DNA of 64,000 nucleotides, from contig NZ_JAIRBA010000007.1 in assembly GCF_022008365.1 (NCBI RefSeq), positions 1-64,000 on the forward strand. Direction: 5' to 3'. The position numbers were made by a program, and so were the translations under genes. How positions within the stretch are numbered: position 1 is the stretch's first letter; every line of letters starts with the position of its first letter. This DNA comes from Aequorivita vitellina (lineage in GTDB: Bacteria > Bacteroidota > Bacteroidia > Flavobacteriales > Flavobacteriaceae). The notes under the pieces were generated by a model. That model was not told where the DNA came from, did no database searches, and was given only the letters and a program-made list of their open reading frames with translations. Shown in pieces: positions 7,503-14,256 of the stretch.

Positions 7503-8115
7503 TGCCTTCTTCCTGAATTAGAGTATTCTCCGGCTTTATTTTTAAGGAATCCTGTTTCTGTATTTGGTTTTCCGATTGGTCACCCACTATTAGATCTATC
7601 ACCGAAGTCTTTTGTATCAAGGTGCCGGGCTCGAGTCTTTCGCCTTTAAAACGCATTTCCAATACGTTGTCGCTAATATCGGGTCGATAACTTATTTTGC
7701 CAACTTTAAAACCCATCGCCAAAAGAGTGGGTTCAGCTTGACGACGCGTACGGCCCAAAATATTGGGGACTTCAATTTTTCGGTAGCCAGACGGATTTAA
7801 GGTTAAGTACAACTTCCTATTTTCCTTCACAAATTTACCCGGCTTCGGAATCTGTTCTATTACCGAATATCGCGGATAATCAGGGTTGTAATTCGCCGAA
7901 TCTAAAATCTCATACCGAAGATCCATTTCATCTAACTTTTCCTCTACTTTGTCTAATGATAGTTTTGCCAAATTGGGCACTTCTATTTTTTCATTGTGGT
8001 TGGTACTCATGCGCAACCACCACAGGGTTAAAAATCCTAAAACAAGAATGGCAACGATAGCCAAAAGCAACTGCTTTAAAAATGCTTTGGAAAACACGAA
8101 TTGGAAAAATGTCAT
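7489..8115 (-). CDS. membrane-anchored PASTA domain protein
   Basis: 208 residues: a short cytoplasmic N-terminus, one membrane segment (about 13-33, KQLLLAIVAILVLGFLTLWW), then two PASTA domains facing the periplasm. These are roughly 44-110 (KIEVPNLAKLSLDKVEEKL to LYLTLNPS) and 113-185 (KIEVPNILGRTRRQAE to VIDLIVG). A Gln/Glu/Lys-rich tail follows. PASTA domains bind peptidoglycan or muropeptides in Firmicutes kinases and PBPs. Here there is no kinase or transpeptidase domain, as is usual for flavobacterial stand-alone PASTA proteins. It is transcribed with the overlapping rluD-like gene and lies divergent from ddl, a peptidoglycan precursor gene. Confidence 0.9.
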   Translation of the reverse strand: MTFFQFVFSKAFLKQLLLAIVAILVLGFLTLWWLRMSTNHNEKIEVPNLAKLSLDKVEEKLDEMDLRYEILDSANYNPDYPRYSVIEQIPKPGKFVKENRKLYLTLNPSGYRKIEVPNILGRTRRQAEPTLLAMGFKVGKISYRPDISDNVLEMRFKGERLEPGTLIQKTSVIDLIVGDQSENQIQKQDSLKIKPENTLIQEEGNDEF

Positions 8116-8149
8116 AGGCTTATTTCTTTATGCACAAAAATATAAAGTT

Positions 8150-8157
8150 CAAAGGTA
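8150..8157 (-). promoter_or_regulatory. candidate -7 element of the PASTA-rluD operon
   Basis: CAAAGGTA on the plus strand is TACCTTTG on the minus strand, matching TAnnTTTG, 35 nt before the PASTA start. A second match (CAAAAATA, 8135-8142) lies nearer the gene; I cannot tell which is used. Confidence 0.4.
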
Positions 8158-8177
8158 GTATCTTTTGGTGAAATCGA

Positions 8178-8193
8178 TCCCGAAGCATCGGGA
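8178..8193. repeat. TCCCGA-AGCA-TCGGGA palindrome
   Basis: Perfect 6-bp arms around a 4-nt loop in the divergent spacer between the PASTA gene and ddl. It shares the core of the palindromes at 2851 and 34086. Confidence 0.7.
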
Positions 8194-8212
8194 GAAATTT
8201 AAATGCTTTGTC

Positions 8213-8247
8213 AACATATAACTGATAACTCATAACAGACAACGCTA
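8213..8247. repeat. short heptameric array (5 units)
   Basis: Consecutive 7-bp units AACATAT, AACTGAT, AACTCAT, AACAGAC and AACGCTA. Units 2 and 3 are identical to units of the large array at 9338-9470. It sits just upstream of the ddl promoter element. Confidence 0.75.
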
Positions 8248-8256
8248 AGTTTTTAA

Positions 8257-8264
8257 TACTTTTG
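8257..8264 (+). promoter_or_regulatory. -7 promoter element of ddl
   Basis: TACTTTTG matches TAnnTTTG and lies 58 nt before the ddl ATG. No good -33 TTTG is present. Confidence 0.45.
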
Positions 8265-8322
8265 TAAACGCAGTTTTTCCTCCTTTGCTATAAAGGCTTC
8301 GGTGGATAAATAATAATTTGTT

Positions 8323-9297
8323 ATGGGTAAAAAACGTATTGCCGTAGCTATGGGCGGATATTCCAGCGAATTTGAAATTTCAATAAACAGTGGTGGCATC
8401 GTTTGTAACGCCCTCGATAAAAACAAATACAAAATATACCCAGTCCATATTCTGGAAGAAGGCTGGTATTTTGTTGCTGATGACGGCAAGAAACACCCTG
8501 TAAATAAAGCAGATTTCAGTTTTAATGACGGCACCGAAACCATTCGTCCCGATGCCGTTTTTAACACCATTCACGGCACCCCCGGCGAAGATGGTTATCT
8601 TCAAGCCTATTGGGAACTGCTGGGTATTCCACACACAAGTACCGACTATTACTCGGCAGCCTTGAGTTTTAATAAACGCGATTGTCTTTCGGTTTTAAAA
8701 AATTTTGGCGTGATTGCGGCAAATTCATATTTTGTAAATGAAGGCACTGCTATTAATGTGGAAGAAATTGTAATTCGAACAGGCTTGCCCTGTTTTGTAA
8801 AACCAAATAGATCGGGTTCTAGTTTTGGTATTAGCAAAGTGAACGAGATGTATGAAATAATGCCCGCAATTGAAAAGGCATATACCGAAGATTCCGAAAT
8901 AATTATTGAAACAGCCCTGGTAGGCGTAGAAGTTTCTGTAGGTGTTTATAATAAAGGTGAAGAAGTAATTGCGCTGCCGGTAACCGAAATAGTTTCAGAA
9001 AACGAATTCTTCGATTACGAAGCTAAATATCTGGGGAAATCGCAGGAAATTACGCCCGCTAGAATTTCAGAAGAAGAAACCGAAATGGTGCAAAAAGAAG
9101 CCATCCGTATTTATAAATTATTGAATATGAAAGGCATCACCCGAAGCGAATTTATAATAGAAAAAGGAAAACCTTATTTTCTAGAAATAAACACCAACCC
9201 CGGACTTTCAGCAGAAAGCATTATTCCAAAACAAGTACGGGAAGCCGGAATGACGTTGACAGATTTTTTTAATATCTTAGTGCAAAATGTGCTATAA
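8323..9297 (+). CDS. ddl: D-alanine--D-alanine ligase
   Basis: 324 residues, close to the usual length of about 310-330. It joins two D-alanines using ATP, making the dipeptide end of the peptidoglycan precursor in the cytoplasm. Visible ATP-grasp signatures are the N-terminal glycine-rich start (AVAMGGYSSEFEIS), HGTPGEDG, the ATP-binding stretch FVKPNRSGSSFGISKV, the omega-loop region FFDYEAKYLGKSQEITPA and the metal-binding end LEINTNPGLSAESIIPKQ. It is divergent from the PASTA gene. The next gene, lpxB, also serves the envelope, but a 184-bp repeat-filled spacer separates them. Confidence 0.97.
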   Translation: MGKKRIAVAMGGYSSEFEISINSGGIVCNALDKNKYKIYPVHILEEGWYFVADDGKKHPVNKADFSFNDGTETIRPDAVFNTIHGTPGEDGYLQAYWELLGIPHTSTDYYSAALSFNKRDCLSVLKNFGVIAANSYFVNEGTAINVEEIVIRTGLPCFVKPNRSGSSFGISKVNEMYEIMPAIEKAYTEDSEIIIETALVGVEVSVGVYNKGEEVIALPVTEIVSENEFFDYEAKYLGKSQEITPARISEEETEMVQKEAIRIYKLLNMKGITRSEFIIEKGKPYFLEINTNPGLSAESIIPKQVREAGMTLTDFFNILVQNVL

Positions 9298-9337
9298 TTG
9301 TTAAAGATTGCAGGTTTCAGATTTAAAAAAACTCGAC

Positions 9338-9470
9338 AACTCATAACTGACAACTGACAACTCATAACTGATAACTGACAACTGAAAACTGAAAACTGAC
9401 AACTGAAAACTGAAAACTGACAACTGAGAACTGACAACTGACAACTGACAACTGACAACTCATAACTCAT
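9338..9470. repeat. large heptameric tandem array (19 units, AACTGAC-type)
   Basis: Nineteen contiguous 7-bp units with no break in phase: AACTGAC (8), AACTGAA (4), AACTCAT (4), AACTGAT (1), AACTGAG (1) and similar variants. Only the last three bases vary to any extent. The array fills most of the ddl-lpxB spacer and ends about 10 bp before the lpxB ATG, so it must form the lpxB leader or promoter region. Confidence 0.95.
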
Positions 9471-9481
9471 AACTTTTTTGA

Positions 9482-10597
9482 ATGAAATACTACCTCATCG
9501 CAGGCGAGGCTTCGGGCGATTTGCACGGTGCCAATTTAATGAAAGCTTTAAAAAACGAAGATCCCAATGCAGATTTCCGTTTTTGGGGTGGCGATTTAAT
9601 GAAGGCAACGGGTGGGGTTGAAGTAAAACATTATCGCGATTTAGCGTTTATGGGCTTCGCCGAAGTTATATTGAATCTCGGCACCATTCTAAAAAACATA
9701 AAACTTTGTAAAAAAGATATTGCCGCCTATAATCCAGATGTAATTATTTTTATCGATTATCCGGGTTTTAATCTTCGCATTGCCAAATGGGCGCGGCAAA
9801 AAGGATATAAAACACATTATTATATATCGCCACAAATCTGGGCTTGGAAGGAAGGTCGTATAAAAGACATTAAACGCGATGTGGATGCCATGTACGTAAT
9901 CTTACCTTTTGAAAAAGATTTCTACGAAAAAAAACACAACTTCCCCGTTCATTTTGTTGGCCATCCATTAATTGACGCAATTTATAAAAGGAAACAAGTT
10001 ATACCCGAAACCTTTAAAAAAGAAAATGGCCTGGATGAACGGCCAATTATTGCGCTGCTTCCCGGAAGTCGAAAGCAGGAAATAACAAAAATGCTGGAGA
10101 TAATGATTTCCGTGGCAAAAGATTTTAAAGAGTATCAGTTTGTAATTGCCGGTGCGCCAAGCCAAGAAAAGTCGTTTTACGAAACTTTCGTCAGCACCAA
10201 AAACGTACATTTTGTAACCAACAAAACCTACGATCTTTTAAGCATTGCAGACGCTGCATTGGTTACTTCGGGTACTGCTACTTTAGAAACGGCACTGTTT
10301 AAAGTTCCACAAGTTGTTTGCTACAAAGGCAATAGAATTAGTTACGAAATTGCTAAGCGCGTTATTAAATTAGACTATATTTCGTTGGTAAATTTAATTT
10401 TAAACAAAACGGTTGTCACCGAACTTATTCAGACTGAATTCAATAAAAAAAGACTGGCCGCAGAACTCACAAAAATTTTAGATCCCTACAATCGGGCTAC
10501 CATGTTTTTGGATTATTACGAATTAGAAAAAGCACTCGGCGGACGCGGTGCAAGTGAAAACACGGCCAAACTTATTTATTCAGCAATCGAGAAGTAA
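9482..10597 (+). CDS. lpxB: lipid-A-disaccharide synthase
   Basis: 371 residues, the normal length for this GT19 glycosyltransferase. It joins UDP-2,3-diacylglucosamine and lipid X to make the lipid A disaccharide at the inner face of the inner membrane. Signatures seen are GEASGDLHGANL at the N-terminus, FIDYPGFNLRIAKWAR, YYISPQIWAWKEGR, LLPGSRKQEI in the middle and the donor-binding TSGTATLETAL. The ATG is only about 10 bp after the end of a 19-unit heptamer array. An NlpC/P60 lipoprotein follows 44 nt downstream and is probably co-transcribed. Confidence 0.97.
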   Translation: MKYYLIAGEASGDLHGANLMKALKNEDPNADFRFWGGDLMKATGGVEVKHYRDLAFMGFAEVILNLGTILKNIKLCKKDIAAYNPDVIIFIDYPGFNLRIAKWARQKGYKTHYYISPQIWAWKEGRIKDIKRDVDAMYVILPFEKDFYEKKHNFPVHFVGHPLIDAIYKRKQVIPETFKKENGLDERPIIALLPGSRKQEITKMLEIMISVAKDFKEYQFVIAGAPSQEKSFYETFVSTKNVHFVTNKTYDLLSIADAALVTSGTATLETALFKVPQVVCYKGNRISYEIAKRVIKLDYISLVNLILNKTVVTELIQTEFNKKRLAAELTKILDPYNRATMFLDYYELEKALGGRGASENTAKLIYSAIEK

Positions 10598-10641
10598 TTT
10601 AAATTTCATATTTTTAAACACTAATTCACAATGCTTTTTAA

Positions 10642-11226
10642 ATGAAAAACCTGCTGCTTCTTACTTTTTTTGCATTATTCCTTATTTCCTGCGGAAGCAC
10701 GAAAAATACAGGTAAAATTCCCGAAGCTATTATCGGCAAAAGCGAACCTTCAGTTAAAAAGGTGGCAATGCATAAAAACCACAAATTTGCTGGCAGAAAA
10801 ACCAATAGTTCTGCGGAAACTAAAATAGTTGAAGAGAGCCCAAAGGAAATTAAAAAAGAAATTATTGCATACGCCAAAACCTTTCAAGGTACGCGTTATA
10901 AATATGGCGGCACTACCGAAGCTGGAATGGATTGCTCAGGTTTAGTGTGTACTGCTTTTGAAAAGGAAAACATTTCACTGCCACGAATCTCACGCGATAT
11001 GGCAACCAAAGGAATTCTTATTTCTTTTAAGGATATTGAAGAAGGCGATTTGGTATTCTTTAAAACCAGCCGCAGAAATACAATAAATCACGTAGGTTTA
11101 GTAGTTGAGTCGAAACGCGGCGAAGTGAAGTTTATTCACGCTACTACAAGCGCCGGCGTTATCATTTCTTCGCTCGATGAAGCATATTGGAAAAAGGCCT
11201 TTGTAGAAGTAAGACGGGTTATATAA
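10642..11226 (+). CDS. NlpC/P60 family lipoprotein (C40 cell-wall peptidase)
   Basis: 194 residues. A lipoprotein signal peptide ends in the lipobox LISC, with Cys17 as the lipidation site. A basic linker follows, then an NlpC/P60 domain (about 70-194). The catalytic cysteine is Cys98 in DCSGLV, and the histidines are His150 in INHVGLVV and His166 in FIHATTS. Such enzymes cut gamma-D-glutamyl-diamino-acid bonds in peptidoglycan stem peptides. It lies 44 nt behind lpxB on the same strand. A decayed antitoxin remnant follows. Confidence 0.93.
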   Translation: MKNLLLLTFFALFLISCGSTKNTGKIPEAIIGKSEPSVKKVAMHKNHKFAGRKTNSSAETKIVEESPKEIKKEIIAYAKTFQGTRYKYGGTTEAGMDCSGLVCTAFEKENISLPRISRDMATKGILISFKDIEEGDLVFFKTSRRNTINHVGLVVESKRGEVKFIHATTSAGVIISSLDEAYWKKAFVEVRRVI

Positions 11227-11261
11227 AATTGATTTTTGTATCTTAGAGTGCATTTTAAGCA

Positions 11262-11476
11262 ATGGAAACTACAGCATTGTAAAAAAGTTGATTGCAAAAA
11301 TCAACGACACCCGAAGCTATGACGTTCTTGAAAGCGTGCTGCGTTTGTTGTAAATTTACGACGAAGAAGGTGTGTCTGTTTTAAACGATGCACAAATAGC
11401 AACTATTGAAGAAACGCGCGAGGACTACAGAAATGGTCGCATTTTGACCAATGTAGAAGTAAAAAAAGAAATATAG
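11262..11476 (+). pseudogene. decayed antitoxin-like gene
   Basis: Starting at ATG 11262 the first codons read METTAL and then stop. One frame over, from 11279, the text reads VKKLIAKINDTRSYDVLESV, then LRLL, a stop (TAA), IYDEEGVSVLNDAQIATIE, ETREDYRNGRILTNVEVKKEI and a final stop. One frameshift and one nonsense codon would restore a protein of about 70 residues. The pattern METTxLxxKLIAKIND...LSDxQxxxIxExRxxxxNGxxxTxxEVxxxI resembles short addiction-module antitoxins of Bacteroidota. No toxin gene follows. The rest of 11227-11586 shows nothing else. Confidence 0.65.
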
Positions 11477-11586
11477 AAATTGTTTAATAAATAATCTGGG
11501 ACAGCAACCAAGACCCAGATTCCTAAAAATTGTAAATGCAAATTCCCCCCAGTTAATTTTAAGTATTCATCTTAAAATCTTGGGAT

Positions 11587-13611
11587 ATGAAATTCATAAA
11601 CTTCGCAGTTGTAAAGTTTTCGACTTTCGTCGTACTGGGAATCCTTACGGCATACTTCTACCCTATTCCCGCTATTTTAATTTACTTTGTTTTAGCTCTT
11701 TTATTTGGGGTTTTTCTGCTTTGGTTCTGGACCAGAAAACAATTAATTCAAAATATTTATTTCGGAATTGCGGCTTATCTCTGCTTTTTTGCAATTGGGT
11801 ATTTTAGCTATCAAATAAGGCTGCCACAATTTCAACCAAAACACTTTTCGCATCTAATTGTTGATGACAATCCTGAAATTATTCAGTTAAAAATCAACCA
11901 ATCTATAAAGCCCGATCAATTCAATTTAAAATATTTCGCCACAGTGAACGCCATAAATGGCATACCTGCGAACGGCAAAATTTTACTGAATATTTCAAAA
12001 GATTCATTACAAGAACCGTTTTCTGCAGATGAAATTTTATTGGTTTACGCCAGCATTTTCGAAATTCCAAAACCACTAAATCCACATCAATTTGATTACT
12101 CAAAATATATGAAAAATTTAGGTGTGTACGGGCAAATTAAAATTTCGGAAAAAGCGGTTTTAAAAACTGTCGATGGTTCAAAAACACTGTTCGGAATAGC
12201 GCAAAACTTTAGAGCTAAAATTGTTCAGAAGCTTCACAAAACAAAACTACAAACTGACGAACGCGCAATTATACAAGCCCTTGTTTTAGGTGAAAAGAAT
12301 GACATTGAAAAGAATCTGTACAATGCGTACGCAGCGGCCGGGGCCGTTCATATTTTAGCGGTATCGGGGCTACACGTTGGTATTTTATACCTTATTCTTT
12401 CCTTCCTTTTTAAACCATTTCTGCAATGGAAATTCGGCCTTTTTTTTCAAGCAATATTAATAGTACTTCTACTTTGGGGATTCGCGCTTCTTTCGGGGCT
12501 TTCGCCTTCGGTAACCCGTGCGGTTACTATGTTTAGTTTTTTTGCTGTTGCCAAACTTTTTAATCGGGAAACGAATTCATTAAACACTTTGTTCCTTTCG
12601 TTTTTAACACTATTAATAATTAATCCGTTGTGGTTGTTTCAAGTTGGATTTCAGTTGAGTTATTTGGCGGTATTTTTCATTGTTTGGCTGCAACCGCTTT
12701 TTTATAGAATAGGATACTCCAAATATCGTTTCGTACGCAAAATATGGGCCATTGTAACGGTAACCTTATGTGCGCAGATTGGTGTTTTGCCTTTAAGCTT
12801 GTATTATTTTCATCAGTTTCCCGGCTTGTTTTTGTTGACCAATATTGTAGTGCTACCATTTTTAACCTTGCTGATGTGCGGCGGCATATTGATTGTAATA
12901 TTAGCCGCTTTTCAAATTTTACCGCATTGGTTAGCCGAAGCCTATAACTATGTAATTGAAGGGCTCAACACCTTTATTAATTGGGTGGCAGTGCAGGATG
13001 AATTTCTATTTAAAAGCATACATTTTTCAGCATTAAAGGTTTTGGGAGCCTATCTAGTGATTATTGCGATAGCACTGTTTTTAAAGAAAATGAAATATCG
13101 CAGATTAATGTTTTCGTTATTGGCTATTTCAGCGTTTATCACAATTTATATTTACGATGAATACAGAACCTCGGCCAACCAATTAATGGTTTTTCAGAAA
13201 AGCAGACAGACGTTGATTGGTTATAAAAACGGGAAGGATTTTGTTGTTTTCAAAAATGATTCAACAACAAATATTTCTGAAAACTATCCTATAAAATCGT
13301 TTAAAACGGCTATCAATATTGATAATTATTCCGAAGAAAAGCTGCCGAAACTATTTCAGTATAAAGGTAAAAACATCCTGGTTTTAGATAGCTTAGGAAT
13401 TATTCCGAAGCAAAAAAATACACACACAATAATACTAACAAACAGCCCAAAAATAAACTTGAATAGACTCATAGACAGTTTAAAACCCCAACAAATTATT
13501 GCCGATGGCAGCAATTATTTTTCGTACGTCGCTCGCTGGGCAGAAACCTGTAAATTAAAAAAGCTCCCGTTTTACCATACTGCAAAACAAGGAGCTTTCC
13601 CAATAGATTAG
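11587..13611 (+). CDS. comEC: ComEC/Rec2 family DNA-uptake channel protein
   Basis: 674 residues with many membrane segments. An N-terminal hydrophobic pair (about 10-75) is followed by a soluble DUF4131-like region, then the Competence domain with the hallmark ALVLGEKNDIEKNLYNAYAAAG and VHILAVSGLHVGILY. Further membrane helices run to about residue 515. ComEC carries single-stranded DNA across the inner membrane during transformation. The C-terminal soluble part (about 520-674) is short and I see no HxHxDH motif of the metallo-beta-lactamase domain found in longer homologues. The terminator of the convergent thioredoxin gene lies inside its last codons. Confidence 0.93.
   Translation: MKFINFAVVKFSTFVVLGILTAYFYPIPAILIYFVLALLFGVFLLWFWTRKQLIQNIYFGIAAYLCFFAIGYFSYQIRLPQFQPKHFSHLIVDDNPEIIQLKINQSIKPDQFNLKYFATVNAINGIPANGKILLNISKDSLQEPFSADEILLVYASIFEIPKPLNPHQFDYSKYMKNLGVYGQIKISEKAVLKTVDGSKTLFGIAQNFRAKIVQKLHKTKLQTDERAIIQALVLGEKNDIEKNLYNAYAAAGAVHILAVSGLHVGILYLILSFLFKPFLQWKFGLFFQAILIVLLLWGFALLSGLSPSVTRAVTMFSFFAVAKLFNRETNSLNTLFLSFLTLLIINPLWLFQVGFQLSYLAVFFIVWLQPLFYRIGYSKYRFVRKIWAIVTVTLCAQIGVLPLSLYYFHQFPGLFLLTNIVVLPFLTLLMCGGILIVILAAFQILPHWLAEAYNYVIEGLNTFINWVAVQDEFLFKSIHFSALKVLGAYLVIIAIALFLKKMKYRRLMFSLLAISAFITIYIYDEYRTSANQLMVFQKSRQTLIGYKNGKDFVVFKNDSTTNISENYPIKSFKTAINIDNYSEEKLPKLFQYKGKNILVLDSLGIIPKQKNTHTIILTNSPKINLNRLIDSLKPQQIIADGSNYFSYVARWAETCKLKKLPFYHTAKQGAFPID
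13557..13598 (-). terminator. terminator of the thioredoxin-like gene, embedded in comEC
   Basis: On the minus strand AAAGCTCC and GGAGCTTT (with inner pairing GTTTT/AAAAC) form a hairpin followed by TTTTTT. It lies about 40 nt past the thioredoxin-like stop (13639) and wholly within the last 20 codons of comEC on the other strand. On the plus strand there is no T tract, so it should act for the minus strand only. Confidence 0.75.
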
Positions 13612-13638
13612 CCCGAATATGAAACCGAAATGGCTAAA

Positions 13639-14172
13639 CTAAAATGTAGGTTTAAAATTTTTCTGATATGCCGCCCACGCCTCGGCTGTTGTAATTTTTA
13701 AATAATCGTCTGAATGAATCATTTTTAAAAATATTTCAAGCTGTGGCGGCGTTCTGTAGCCCGGAACAGCTTGAATTAGTTCGCCATTTTCTTTAAAGAA
13801 AACAACAGTGGGATATGCATTAACCTTTAAGGCGTGTGCGAAGAGATGTTGCGAATTTCTTCCTTTTCTATTAGGGTCGAAATTTGGGTTTGTGTAGGTA
13901 AAATCGTTAAACGTTACTTCCTCGGTTCCTTCGGCGTTAAACTTAACCGCGTAGTAATTTTTATTTACATATTCAATTACGTCTGCATCGCTAAAAGTAT
14001 TTTTATCGAGCATTTTGCACGGGCCGCACCAAGTGGTGTAAACGTCCATAAAAATCTTTTTAGGTTCCTTTTTTTGCGCCTCCAATGCTTCATTCATCGT
14101 CATCCAATTAATTTTTTGAGCATTGATGATGGGTGCGGAAAGTATAATAAAAAGTAGTAATAAATATTTCAT
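13639..14172 (-). CDS. secreted thioredoxin-fold protein (DUF255-like)
   Basis: 177 residues from ATG 14172. The reading frame stays open to 14220, but those codons overlap the terminator hairpin of the preceding gene. The ATG at 14172 starts a clear signal peptide (MKYLLLLFIILSAPIINA), so I chose it. The thioredoxin fold has the redox motif WCGPCK (Cys49 and Cys52), preceded by KKIFMDVYTTW, and the cis-proline region NAYPTVVFF. It is expected in the periplasm, reducing or isomerising disulfides. The partner protein is unknown. Confidence 0.9.
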   Translation of the reverse strand: MKYLLLLFIILSAPIINAQKINWMTMNEALEAQKKEPKKIFMDVYTTWCGPCKMLDKNTFSDADVIEYVNKNYYAVKFNAEGTEEVTFNDFTYTNPNFDPNRKGRNSQHLFAHALKVNAYPTVVFFKENGELIQAVPGYRTPPQLEIFLKMIHSDDYLKITTAEAWAAYQKNFKPTF

Positions 14173-14206
14173 TCTAAGTGCTTTAAATAATTTTGTGTGT
14201 TTAAAC

Positions 14207-14238
14207 AAAAAGCGTTCCATAAAAAGGAACGCTTTTTT
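14207..14238 (-). terminator. terminator of the peptide-use operon
   Basis: AAAAAGCGTTCC and GGAACGCTTTTTT form a perfect stem with a 7-nt loop and T-rich flanks on both strands. It lies 18 nt after the stop codon of the POT transporter at 14257. Confidence 0.92.
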
Positions 14239-14256
14239 ATTATAAAGTATTGTGTA

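Noticed and set aside
9174-9470. Minus-strand open frame of 98 codons over the heptamer array (SCQLSVLSCQFSVFSCQ pattern).
   Set aside because: The 7-bp repeat gives a 7-residue periodic text in every frame; it overlaps ddl and has no start context, so it is not a gene.
10642-13611. A competence island formed by the C40 lipoprotein and comEC.
   Set aside because: The two genes are separated by 360 bp with a dead antitoxin, and no other com genes are present; there is no sign of a shared unit.
14172-14220. Upstream start for the thioredoxin-like gene (MERFLFKHTKLFK...).
   Set aside because: Those codons lie on the terminator hairpin of the preceding operon and push the signal peptide inward; ATG 14172 is better.
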